Positions 53,386 to 63,955 of a DNA stretch of 64,000 nt are shown one piece after another. The stretch is taken from contig OZ014413.1 of the NCBI GenBank assembly GCA_963965975.1, forward strand, positions 2,180,001 to 2,244,000, given 5' to 3'. The position numbers and the translations under genes were made by a program. Position 1 is the stretch's first letter; the number at the start of each line of letters is the position of its first letter. Under the pieces are notes generated by a model, which was given only the letters and a program-made list of their open reading frames with translations, was not told the DNA's origin and did not search any database. This DNA comes from Xestospongia bergquistia (taxonomy: Eukaryota; Porifera; Demospongiae; Haplosclerida; Petrosiidae).

Positions 53386-55377
53386 TTATTGTTTAAGGTC
53401 ATGAAGTTCAATAAGTTTAACTACATGCTTTGGTAGATCTATAGACTTGTAGGGTATTTTCTCAGACACAATAGTCCTAGCAGCATAACAAGAAAGAGGA
53501 GAAGGTCCAGTAGACAAAAGAAGAGAACGAACGTCACTAGAACAATAGTCAAGAGCAGTTTTGCCAAATGCATCAACAGCATCTACGTGTGCTCCATGAA
53601 AAAGCAAAAGAGGTATAATTCTCTCTGTTATAAAATGCCAAGTTTGAATTGCAGCCACATGAAGGGGTCTCCTACCACCATGTTCAAAATCAGGACAATC
53701 TATAGCTTTATCAAAACCCCAGAACAATACACATTTAAATAACTCATACCAGAAATGTTCATATATGAACAATCTCATAGTTGTGTTGGGTTGATAAAGC
53801 AGAATTTGAGATACCAGTTGTTTACCAATTCTATGAAACTCGGGAGGCAGTTTTTCAACTTGAACTTCTTCCTCATTGGTATACTTACTAATCCAAATTG
53901 AGAAAATAGAAAGAATTTTTTGAAGTCTATACTTGTCAATGATTGACAATACATTTTTAAATAAGACAATTGAAAATTCAGCAAATTCTTGAAAAACAGT
54001 ACTATTGTTATCAAGAGAACTTAATTTAGATAATAAGTCTCCTGTATATAATTCGACTAGCTTCTTTGATAAGTCGTACTGAATTGTCATATGATAATGA
54101 CACACTTTGTCAATGTAAATGTTTGAAACAAGCTTTAAAAGGTGTTCTGCCACTTTGTCATCACTTTTTTCTGCAGTTTGCAATATAAATTGGCACAGAT
54201 TACTACAACGCCAGCCTAAATAATGTGCTTGTATTGATATGAGTTGAAATATATACCCAGTATTATGAAATTCTTCAGTATCCCATACGGAAAACAGCTC
54301 TTCCTTACTGGATATCTCTGCTACTAAATCTATGCCAGTTAAACATATAGGCTGTGGTTCAACTCTCAATTGTTCTCTTAAAGTCAATGCTTTGTTCCAT
54401 AGCCCAAAATAATGAGCTGAACTCGCCAATAACAAATAAGCTTCTGCTTTACATTCATTTGGACAATTCTCAAAATCACAGAAAAAATCGACAACTTTTT
54501 TATGCTTGTTAGCTGCAGCAAGATAGAGAGGACAAGGTACATAGTCTTCATTAGTAGGATCAGCAATCAAGAATAAGACAGTCATATTATGTACTAATAG
54601 TAAAGTAATAATATCAAGTCGTCCACAGCGTGCAGCCTCATGCATAACTGTAAAACCATCAATGGTTTTGCTATAGATATCTGCTCCTTTTGACAATAGC
54701 AACTTCACAATATTTGGCTTGTAATCCAGATCACGCCGACCATCACTGTTTACAGCTGCTAGTCGCCGACATATCCTTCGCTGGCGTTTTGTAGTGTGCT
54801 CAGGCTGTTGTGATGGAACATCAAAACCACACACTATTAGTAATGGAGTGTATCCTCTATAATTAGTTACATTCACATCCACTCCACAATCTAAAAGATA
54901 GTTTATTATACTCACACACCCATACTGTGCTGCTACATGAAGAGGACTGCCCCAAAATGGTGCCTGCTTGTTAAGATCAGCTCCCTTAGACACAAGATAC
55001 TGGACTATTTCTAAGACGTTTGTTATACAGGCTACAACTAGAGGTGGTACATTTTTGTGCATTGTTTTTAGTCCATAGTTAGATTTAGTAAGAGTGTCAG
55101 GAAGAGGTACAGTGACAGCACTGCCTTTGTTAATATCAATGATGTGACTGAATTTCTCTAAAAGATACTCGACAACATGAAGTCTCCCACAGATTATTGC
55201 TTCATTGAGAGGAGAAGAGACCTCTGAATTGTTAGGACATAACGCCTGTGGACCAAAACGCTTTACTTCACCGTCAGTAACATCTTCAAAAAAAGTGTGA
55301 AGACCTTCTACATCACCATTGCGACACAAAGTGAGTAAATCTTCATACTGTCTCTGAGGAAAACTATACTCCTCCAT
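53386..55377 (-). CDS. FEM1-like ankyrin-repeat protein, CUL2-receptor type, copy 4
   Basis: Single-exon gene of 663 residues from ATG 55377 (MEEYSFPQRQYEDLLTLCRN). Ankyrin blocks: VPPLVVACITNVLEIVQYLV, SPLHVAAQYGCVSIINYLLD, a repeat interrupted by a basic insert (KRQRRICRRLAA, about residues 190-205) that could be a nuclear localisation signal, and GFTVMHEAARCGRLDIITLL. The TPR-type middle is more diverged (IFQLISIQAHYLGWRCSNLC). Then RRPLHVAAIQT and LLFHGAHVDAVDAFGKTALD. The tail PSPLSCYAARTIVSEKIPYK and LPKHVVKLIELHD is kept. It converges tail to tail on the 51596 transporter. Confidence 0.8.
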   Translation of the reverse strand: MEEYSFPQRQYEDLLTLCRNGDVEGLHTFFEDVTDGEVKRFGPQALCPNNSEVSSPLNEAIICGRLHVVEYLLEKFSHIIDINKGSAVTVPLPDTLTKSNYGLKTMHKNVPPLVVACITNVLEIVQYLVSKGADLNKQAPFWGSPLHVAAQYGCVSIINYLLDCGVDVNVTNYRGYTPLLIVCGFDVPSQQPEHTTKRQRRICRRLAAVNSDGRRDLDYKPNIVKLLLSKGADIYSKTIDGFTVMHEAARCGRLDIITLLLVHNMTVLFLIADPTNEDYVPCPLYLAAANKHKKVVDFFCDFENCPNECKAEAYLLLASSAHYFGLWNKALTLREQLRVEPQPICLTGIDLVAEISSKEELFSVWDTEEFHNTGYIFQLISIQAHYLGWRCSNLCQFILQTAEKSDDKVAEHLLKLVSNIYIDKVCHYHMTIQYDLSKKLVELYTGDLLSKLSSLDNNSTVFQEFAEFSIVLFKNVLSIIDKYRLQKILSIFSIWISKYTNEEEVQVEKLPPEFHRIGKQLVSQILLYQPNTTMRLFIYEHFWYELFKCVLFWGFDKAIDCPDFEHGGRRPLHVAAIQTWHFITERIIPLLLFHGAHVDAVDAFGKTALDYCSSDVRSLLLSTGPSPLSCYAARTIVSEKIPYKSIDLPKHVVKLIELHDLKQ

Positions 55378-55814
55378 CTCTTCTAATTATAGGCTGGCAG
55401 AGCAGGCAGACTATATACCACACCCTCCTGGAAGTCTCAGAAGGGCGTTATAGTCTTGCAACAGCAGACATGTACTGCTATGAATTTGTGACAATTTTTA
55501 AGCTCAATTGTTTTATAATATTTTTGGTAGTAATATAGGCTTGTAAGGTATAGAGTTACTCACAGACAAGCATTATCGTTGAACTGTTCAAGGTAGCATT
55601 ACTTAATTTATTCAATATTTGAACCATCGTGCTGTTAAAAAGGTCCAAAGAGAATTTAAGTATACAGTTTGTTATTGAAATGCAGTATACAACATATACA
55701 TCAAAACCTGTTGCATATAAACTGTATGTGTGATGCTCATTTTTCAATACATTCAAGGAATGTAATTTGCCCAAATGAGAACTCAAAATTAATCCAACCA
55801 CAAACTAATTAAAG

Positions 55815-56345
55815 AACACATTCATGATTGTCAAGTTCTATAATGTAATTTGGTAAGTCTATAGACTTGTATGATATAGCCTCAGGCACAATTTGTTCTA
55901 GTGGCTTAACAGGAGTTGAAACGGACCATCTGTAGATAAGAGAAGTGAGCAAATATGACTATCATTAGAGCAATAGTCTACAGGAGTTTTACCATGTGCA
56001 TCTACAGCTAGCATCAATGTGTGCTCTATATGAAAGCAAATTGATACTTCTTCAGGTGTTTGCTTTTCTTTAAATGAATATATGAAGTGGTCTTTTGCCA
56101 CTAATAGCAACATATGCATCCCACAAAATAAGTCCTTCCACAAACAGTACCTTCACATGTGCTGAAGCAAAAGTATCACTAATTTAAGAAAATGTAAGAA
56201 ATTTAGCCCACAATTTCAACTGAGAAAATGTTGATACTACCATTGGATGCCTTAATGTGTGAAATTCAGAAAGCAAAGAGCTCAAAGACTGATAAGAACC
56301 ACTTTCAGTTAGCATATGGAGATATGTTTCAAAGGAGTCTGAATA
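55815..56345 (-). pseudogene. FEM1-like pseudogene (C-terminal third)
   Basis: Minus-strand blocks of the FEM1-like C-terminal region are present in order but in shifting frames: FHTLRHPMV-type (about 56240-56280), an ankyrin block VDAHGKTPVDYCSND (about 55960-56020), a damaged BC-box and a Cul2-box region near 55820-55870. No N-terminal ankyrin part is found upstream. Confidence 0.8.
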
Positions 56346-56430
56346 TCTCACTTTGTTTAAATACGAAAAGCTCAACTTTTAATTCTTCTTACTGTATTAT
56401 GTGTGTATAGTATCCATATTACATCAGCTA

Positions 56431-56868
56431 CAATATCTATGTTAAATGCTTTGGCAATTAGCTAAAGCCAAATGGTGCATGCTTTAATTAAGAAAGGAAA
56501 AGTTATTTGCTTTATGCTATGAGTCATTAACCTCATTATTTGTATAAACAACCATATAATGTTTTTAAAGGAACAAGGAACATCTGTTTGATGCCTGCAT
56601 AAACAGACAGATGGATGTTCTATTCACATTAAAACAATGATCAGAGAAGGGGATTATATTATTATAGTTATTATTACTAAGTAAATGTTATTCTTGAGTT
56701 TGCACCTGACGTACAATTTTAGTTTGTCATCATACCTTAATATTATGATCAACTAAAATAACCTATATTAAATCCTTTTGACAATTAGCTTAAGGCAAAT
56801 GGCATATCCCTTTAATAAGAATGGAGGATCTGCTTGTTTATGGCATGAGTCATTAACCTCATTGTTTG
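56431..56868. repeat. Direct repeat pair (about 112 bp) upstream of the DNRLRE gene
   Basis: About 56431-56542 and 56757-56868 are similar (shared GGCAAATGG-type core and GAGTCATTAACCTCATT end). No coding sequence lies in the 56346-57040 interval. Confidence 0.6.
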
Positions 56869-57042
56869 CTAAATGTAAGCAATACTGTTTAGAAAGCCTT
56901 GAACCACATTTGTGTGAAATCTGTTTATGTTTTGACTTTTACTATTGATGTTTACATAATTAATAAAACAAGCGAAAACATCCTCTTGTTAAAAGGAGAT
57001 AAATTAAACTAAAATTATCATTTATAAGTTTCAGTTGCTCAG

Positions 57043-57050
57043 TATATAAA
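57043..57050 (+). promoter_or_regulatory. TATA box of the DNRLRE gene
   Basis: TATATAAA about 88 bp upstream of the ATG at 57138, in an otherwise untranscribed-looking spacer. Confidence 0.5.
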
Positions 57051-57137
57051 TAAGCAGATACAAGAGTATGATTCCATTAAGAAAAATTTTTCTTTGGATA
57101 TCATATTATTGGTCGAACAGAAAATTAGTTGTTAGTA

Positions 57138-57899
57138 ATGAATGCAGTTTTATTTGCATTACCTCTACTCTTCATTCATGTTGAGATTTCTGATGCATTT
57201 TCAATAAATCCTGGACCAGTTGAACCATGGCCAGCATATTATCCGCCATCTACATGCTACTGGCCATGGTGTCGATGGTGGTGTCGTCCTCTTTGCCCAG
57301 TTTGTCAAAAGTGTTGGGGTATAATATTTCGTCTCAATGCCACAGCAGATGTCTGGTTAGAAGGGAGTAAAAATAGAAATAGCCACAATTTTTTGATTGT
57401 GGGAAAACATCCACAAAATGCAAAAAAGCGAAGTCTTATAAAGTTTGAAAACATTCCCTCAAGCTGTAATACCGTAAAGTCTGCAAAAATGTACTTACAA
57501 TATTGGTATTCTCATAAACCCATTGGGCAGACAGTTACTAACATCAACCGAACACTTCAAGTCCATCAAGTCAAAAAACAATGGAAGGAAAAAGAAGCTA
57601 CTAGTATCTATCGGTGCAATGGTGTTAAATGGAATGAACCCTATGTTGCTCTTGATAATAAAGATGCTAATGCTACTAAATTAGATTTTGTTTATTTCAT
57701 GACATCCACACCAGGGTTATCGTATGTGGAGTTTGATATCACTGAAGCAGCAAAGAACTGGAAATCTGGACAACCTAATTATGGGGTGTTAATCTGGGCA
57801 ACTAATGAGGATACCGATGCTCAAGATATTCGTTTCTTCAGCCGAGAGCACAGCACTGGTACACCATATGTTCACCTTCATTGCTCATACATAAACTGA
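57138..57899 (+). CDS. Secreted DNRLRE/CBM96-type domain protein with Cys/Trp-rich linker
   Basis: Single-exon gene of 253 residues from ATG 57138 (MNAVLFALPLLFIHVEISDA, a signal peptide). The frame continues back to a TTG at 57129, not used. After the signal comes a Pro-rich piece and an unusual Cys/Trp cluster, CYWPWCRWWCRPLCPVCQKC (about residues 39-58). From about residue 65 to the end is one DNRLRE-type beta-sandwich: TADVWLEG, NFLIVGKHP, RSLIKFENIP, SAKMYLQYWY, VKKQWKEKEAT, VEFDITEAAKNWKSGQPNYG, and a final IRFFSREHSTGTPYVHLHC. This domain is common in bacterial and archaeal cell-surface proteins and is proposed to bind glycans. Expected to be an extracellular or matrix protein. The lack of introns and the prokaryote-rich domain leave horizontal origin open. 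Confidence 0.75.
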   Translation: MNAVLFALPLLFIHVEISDAFSINPGPVEPWPAYYPPSTCYWPWCRWWCRPLCPVCQKCWGIIFRLNATADVWLEGSKNRNSHNFLIVGKHPQNAKKRSLIKFENIPSSCNTVKSAKMYLQYWYSHKPIGQTVTNINRTLQVHQVKKQWKEKEATSIYRCNGVKWNEPYVALDNKDANATKLDFVYFMTSTPGLSYVEFDITEAAKNWKSGQPNYGVLIWATNEDTDAQDIRFFSREHSTGTPYVHLHCSYIN

Positions 57900-59036
57900 A
57901 CGTTGAAAAAAATGTAGAAAATGAGTAGATTGTTGTTTTGTCTTATCATAGATATATATATATATATACATTATATATTTTGTTTACACTTCATTATAAA
58001 TATTATTATAATGAATGTGTGTACAATATGTTTTTAGTTAGTAGTTTGATATTTCAAAATTTACATTAACAGTCTTGACATGAAAACTACTATGGTATGC
58101 AAAATGCAAGCATGCATTCATAAATTGGTTTGCATATTCTAACCTTTAACATGGGAATCACTAATTGAAATAAATTGTTAATTAATACTAATATAGTTAT
58201 TATTAGTATATAATGTGTGAAATAAATTTAAGGTCTAATGTTCAGATTCAAGTATATACCCAGTCACAAAACTTGCCTTTTCTTTTGGATTATTAGAAGG
58301 CTTGAGATGACTAGGCCCAAATTGTATGTTCTTTATCTCTTATGAATAATAAAATGGCGTCTCTCAGAAGAGCTACTTCCATTGTGAAAAACACTACTTT
58401 CATTGTGAAAGTGCTAAAGAGACATTCAAAACGGATACCTCGTGTACAAATATAAATTTCCATATCAAATTGCTTCGAAATACCTTCTAGTTTTATAATT
58501 ATAATCAGCATACGCAAACTAATATACGAACCTCTATAACCATGTATTTGCATGGCTGTCATTATACCAGCCTAATTAATTAAGTAAGTGATAACACATG
58601 GTGGCACAATGTTCTTTTGTCTTTTTTTCAGTTTAAACTGTATAAATATTAACTTTATATTCTTTATACCTTAATACTCTATATTAAATGCATGCACTGA
58701 TATAGTAATAAAAGTAGAAATAAGTCTGTAGTCATTATAATAGTGTGCATGAGTATTAAAAAAAAAACACTTTAGTGTAATTAATATCTATAGAACTTTT
58801 TTGTCTTCTATTTCAAGTCTTAAATTATTAAATAATATCTATGAGTAAATTATGTTAATTCTAAACTTTACTTGTCCGTTTGCATAAACACTTAATTGCT
58901 TTGCCAAATAATATATAATTTTCCAGTATTTTTGAATAAAATGATGATGAAACTGAGCGATGTTCAATATACAAATACTGTGAATGATTGAATAAATAAG
59001 GTGAAATTTTTGTGTACAAACTGAAGCGGCATATGA
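57900..59036. other. Intergenic, no gene seen
   Basis: AT-rich spacer with a short TA microsatellite at 57952-57968. The short frames have no recognisable product. Confidence 0.5.
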
Positions 59037-59357
59037 TTAAAAAGTGATTTTCGCAATTTTGATATTCAAGCAATCATCAACTGTCATTTGAACATAATTT
59101 TCATCCATTGTTTGCTCCTCTAAACAAATTGTAAAAGATTTTACATGTACAAGTTGTTGCTGTTCTGTTTTGGAATTATTTGTTTCTTGGGTGATAACTA
59201 ACTGAAGATGACTCCGTGCCTCAGGTTGTACTGGATTACTGACCAAATCAACTAATTCTTCAGTGTCAATAAGCATAAAATCGTTTTCATTTGTTTCTGA
59301 CCTGGATTGTACCTTAACAAATAAAATGTTATCTGTTTCTGATTTCAATAAGTTCTT
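59037..59357 (-). pseudogene. Open frame continuing the caspase-repeat gene past its stop
   Basis: Directly in frame after the TAA at 59358-59360, the minus strand stays open for about 105 codons. It encodes the same kind of acidic sequence (ETDNILFVKVQSRSETNEND, then EARSHLQLVITQETNNSK, echoing the SQLVVTQD block of the repeats) and ends at a TGA or TAA near 59037. It is either a former C-terminus cut off by a nonsense change or a readthrough extension. Confidence 0.55.
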
Positions 59358-62300
59358 TTAATCCTGTGTAATTACCACTAGTTCAGACATGTCCCCATCA
59401 TATGAATTTTCAATATGTACAAACTCTTCATGTTCTAAACATCTTTCGTTTGTACTCTGTTGTTGCTCGTCAATTCTCATTGGGTCAGTGTGAGTTTCAG
59501 TTGTTTCTTGCATGGATTGTACTTCAGTAGACTCAATCCATACAAAGTCATCTTCTGTTTCTGCCTCCAGTGGCTTATTTCTGTCCTGTGTTACCACTAG
59601 CTGAGACATATTCCCATCATATGAATTTTCGATATGTACAAACTCTTCATATTCTAAACATCTTTCATTTGTACTCTGTTGTTTCTCGTCAATTCTCATT
59701 GGGTCAGTGTGAGTTTCAGTTGTTTCTTGCATGGATTGTACTTCAGTAGACTCAATGCATACAAAGTCATCTTCTGTTTCTGTCTCCAATGGCTTATTTT
59801 TGTCCTGTGTTACCACTAGCTGAGACATGTCCCCATTATATAAATTTTCGATATGTACAAACTCTTCATATTCTAAACATCTTTCATTTGTACTCTGTTG
59901 TTTCTCGTCAATTCTCATTGGGTCAGTGTGAGTTTCAGTTGTTTCTTGCATGGATTGTACTTCAGTAGACTCAATGCATACAAAGTCATCTTCTGTCTCT
60001 GTCTCCAATGGCTTATTTTTGTCCTGTGTTACCACTAGCTGAGACATATTCCCATCATATGAATTTTCGATATGTACAAACTCTTCATATTCTAAACATC
60101 TTTCATTTGTACTCTGTTGTTGCTCGTTAATTCTCACTGGGTCAATGTGAACCAAGGTCTCCATTTCATTTTCTAAAGATGGAACTGATATCTTTTGAGA
60201 TAGACTAACAAATTGAGATTCGGTTGTAGTATGGACAAGACCTAACTCAAGAGGTTGTTCTTCCATGGACTGCTTTTCTGGTGATATATGTTCACTAGAT
60301 AAAAAAATATATTTCTATATTTTTTACTGTTTGTGCAATGCATAATTACAATCATACTGGAGCAACTATGTTTGCATATATCTATGAATGGCAGCAAAAT
60401 AAATGCTAAACATACCTCTCCATAGAGTTGAGTATAAAATCATATCCATTAGGTTGTATATACACATGACCTGATAATAACTGTGAGAGAATGTTCAGTA
60501 TGGAACAATTTGGAGATGATTTGAGGATGTTTATAAATTTTGGAATTATTGAAAAATTTGTAATGATGTGAAAATATATGTACTTTTCTGGAATGCATAA
60601 CCGAATATCAGGTTTTGGAATGTCATTGCAAATAGTTTGCACAAATACTAATTTGTCAGTTTTATGAGCATTGGACATATGACTCATAATATCTACTAGT
60701 ATTGCTTCAATTGGCTTCCCTTCAAAGTCATTTATGACATCATGATCTCTTTCAGAAAATATGAAGACAGCTAACATAGTCAATTCTTGTATTCTGCTGA
60801 TAACATTAAACAGCTGATGAATATCTGAGTGAGTAAAGTTATTGTATAAACGAGTTTGAAAATTAAGTTCTTCAAAAGCACTCTTTAAAATTTCTTGTTC
60901 AACAAGAATAGTACAGTTGTTAATGATAATGCATAGCTTGCTATTAATATGCCTAGTCAGCAAAGTAGGCTGTGTGTTATAAACAGGGCTTCCTGTTACT
61001 TCATCAGAAGCTAAACGATTAGAAAATAAAAATTATCAGTAGACATACATTGGATTGGTATGTGTGCATTTATTTATATTGCCTATAACAGCACAATGTC
61101 ATGCTTTGCCATGCAGACATTTCAATCTAGGCTAGCATTCTTTGTTTTGATACTAGCACTGACTATGCTTTATGGATGATGAATTGTTACATTATAATGA
61201 AGTGTCTACATGCAGCACTTTTCTATGTTGTTAGAATAATTACTGCATCTTACATTCTTGAGATGACATCTTGAAAAAAAATTATATTAATTTAGTAAGT
61301 AATGTTTACCTAAAAATGTTTTTCTTTTTGACACAGTGAAGGATGTGCCCCTTGAATTATTGATCTGTAAACAACAAATAACTGCTACATAAATAATAAT
61401 GAAAAAGAACAGGTATAAATGTAGATACTGTTATTATGAAATATGAAAGATCATTAATGCCATTTCTGTAGTCAATTGTTTTATTTTGAGACTGTGTATC
61501 ACTGACAATACTTTAATGCTTTTCTTTTTCAAATCTATTATTATGTATGTAAATAAACTTATAATATACAACAAGATCATGCATCCTACCTTCATATTAG
61601 TATCCTCTGTTTGATGAATTGATTGTTTGCCTTCACAGATAGCTAATTGTGTATTAGTCCTATACATGTAAATAATAATGTCTTCATAATCACATTAATG
61701 TGAAAATCATACATTTCTGGCTTTTCATTCTATGTGTTGACAACTAGTCCATTCTTGGTTGTGTATCATGTGTTGATTTATTCACACTCTCCAAAAATAT
61801 ACACATGCAAAGTATGGACATTATGCCAGATATATAGATACTTTCAAAATTATTAGTCTGTGCATACAATGAGGAGAAATTCAGTGAAAATGGCACAATA
61901 ATCAAGTATATTTAAAAACATATCACATGTTTACCTCATTAAAAACAGTTTATACAGTAAACTATGTCGTATATCAGGTCTTTGATTAAACTTTGAATGG
62001 TGTTTGACTGTGTCTTTTGACACCATTGTCAGAATACTGAGAACGTCTTCATGTCTTGACCATTTTTGAATCTGTTCCATCATACTTTGAATAAATGGAG
62101 AGCCACTTTGTGGATAGCGATGAGCCTCACAATGAGGTTGACAAGGATAAGCCAATAGCATGTCTTCTTCAATAACAATTGCCTCACAACTTTCAGGATT
62201 TACTGGAAGTCTGCAGCACTGAATTACAAACACCTTTGGTTTATCTTTAAGACTTGGACAATTAGCAGTAGAAAACATTCTCTGTATATTTTCTATCGAA

Positions 62301-62746
62301 ACGTTCTGACCATCAGTGCCATACACACCTTCTAAATGTCCATGGCTGAGTATGAAGATAAAGAGGCAGTAGTTGTTGGTGTAATCATGATTTTGTAATA
62401 ATTGAAATTGTCTATGCATTTGATCACTTGTCAAATTATTATGGCATTCCATTTGGAAGTCAAGACTTCTAAACACTTGTTCGATATACCTGGCATCAAC
62501 CTCTGTTCCAGACCTTGTTTTGAATGATGGATGAGTGAAAATTTCATTGTTAAAAATAACACAAACACCATGACCTAATAATGAATAATACTCTGGGTCT
62601 GTATGGATTGATAAGATTCAAAATGAGTAATAACACCACATATAAAATTAATTTTAAGAACAGTTCATTCATGTGTGTGTATATATATATATATACATGA
62701 GTCATAGTAAAGGAAATAATAACTGACCTTGAGGAATACAACTCAT
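59358..62746 (-). CDS. Caspase with a second degenerate caspase-like domain and acidic 73-residue repeats
   Basis: Six exons by splice reading: 62728-62746, 61935-62598, 61590-61659, 61310-61364, 60416-61010, 59358-60294. They total 2340 nt, 779 residues, with all phases consistent. There is no prodomain: MSCIPQ is followed at once by the caspase fold (GVCVIFNNEIF; Arg35 in TRSGTEVD). The catalytic pair is His92 (LSHGHLEG) and Cys135 (VIQCCRLP, where most caspases have QACRG). The p10-like part has Arg167 and GSPFIQSM. The p20/p10 linker is very short. Residues about 285-465 form a second caspase-like module (KLCIIINNCTILVEQEILKS, FIFSERDHD, FVQTICND) without the His-Gly dyad context and with a displaced Cys. 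Residues about 470-779 carry four acidic repeats. Inferred role: a regulated or scaffolded caspase. Confidence 0.8.
59361..60180 (-). repeat. Four tandem 219-bp coding repeats (73 residues each)
   Basis: Exact period of 219 bp (for example GTACTCTGTTGTTTCTCGTC at 59671 and 59890). Each unit encodes INEQQQSTNERCLEYEEFVH-like, then SQLVVTQDKNKPLE, DDFVCIESTEVQ and ETTETHTDPMR. The units are close to identical, suggesting recent expansion or homogenisation. They are rich in Glu, Thr and Gln. Confidence 0.9.
62671..62695. repeat. (GT)n(AT)n microsatellite
   Basis: Short mixed GT/AT run inside intron 1 of the caspase gene. Confidence 0.85.
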
Positions 62747-63414
62747 AATAGTGATCACTATTATCTTACTGAAGTAGTAAAATTTAATTGAAGAACCTAA
62801 TTTACATAACAAAAGAATTGAGGTCCAATCATATGCCTTTATAATCAAAGGTCATACACGATATCATTAATGTCTTACTTTGCATTTATCATGCATGAAT
62901 CTCATTTTATGATGGCATGTGATTTAGCAGTTTTTAATAACTAGCTCAGTCATTGTGTCAGTTCAAGTTAGTTCATTGTGCTAGTTCAAGTAACTGCTCT
63001 CTATACTTTGACCCAGATGGTCAGTAAATACGGCAAATTGCTATCATTTCGTATGTGAATACTATTTCATTAATTGTTACTATGAAATGATTCACTGTCA
63101 ATAAACTTAGATCTGAAGACAATTATCTATTTGGTGTTTGTGTTTTTGTTATTTTTTAGTCAACATCTTAAATTGTTAGCATCGATTACATTATTATTAA
63201 CCCTCACTGCTCACTGCGTGGGTGAGGGCCTGAATACAATAATTATGGCAATGATTATAGTGAAATGAATAAATATATAACTATTAAAAAAGAAAATAAT
63301 AAAAGCTAGTAATGTTAACATCTTTTTATTGGTTTTACCAATATTTTTCTTATGCATGAAGATTTCTGTTAACATTGAGAGCATGACAATAATTTAGTTG
63401 GTCATCCGTTATAG
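62747..63414. other. Spacer upstream of the caspase gene
   Basis: No coding exon recognised. It must hold the caspase promoter and the 3' flank of the gene at the right edge. Confidence 0.45.
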
Positions 63415-63955
63415 TTAAAGTTGAGATTCTTGCTGTGGTGTAGGCAAACAATCGAGGGCAGCTCTCTCAAGATCAAATATTGCTGCAATGGAATTCTGAT
63501 GTAGTTGGTCCACGTACTTTGTAACTCTGTCTGTAATATCAGAGTTATCTTCGGTCAAGAGTATGTGATTAATAATGCTAGTTACAGTAGTAAGTAATGT
63601 GGCTCGGCACTTGAATATTTGTTCTGTCAAGCTCTCATTTACAACCACGTTTGACAAAATCAATTCGACAATACTTTGAAGTTGGCTTTCTATTGATATA
63701 TAGTCTGACAAGATTGTTTTTGAGTGGACAGTTTCATTACTAGCAGGTAAAAGACTGGCTACAGGCAATCCAATAGCATACGATAGGACAGAAGCCTGAT
63801 AAATTCCTTTTAAGACAATGTTTGATCCATCTTGACATGGAGAGTGCTGTAACTCATCTCTTTGGTCAGTAATGTGTTCACATAAGCTTCTCCCTATGTT
63901 GGTTTTTATTTGAGCAATCAGCTCAAGTGTCAATGAGTTATTGGATATTTCAGAA
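63415..63955 (-). CDS. Last exon of an unrecognised gene (partial)
   Basis: Minus-strand open frame from a plausible acceptor (TTTTAG, exon start at 63955) to a stop at 63415, about 180 residues. The product is helical and rich in Leu, Ile and Ser (for example SQLQSIVELILSNVVVNESL and ITDRVTKYVDQLHQNSIAAI), with no transmembrane segment or known motif I can name. The upstream exons lie beyond the window. It is on the same strand as the caspase gene, about 670 bp before it. Confidence 0.5.

Noticed and set aside
58311-58562. 83-codon minus-strand frame
   Set aside because: Hydrophobic but without family resemblance or conserved context; probably chance.
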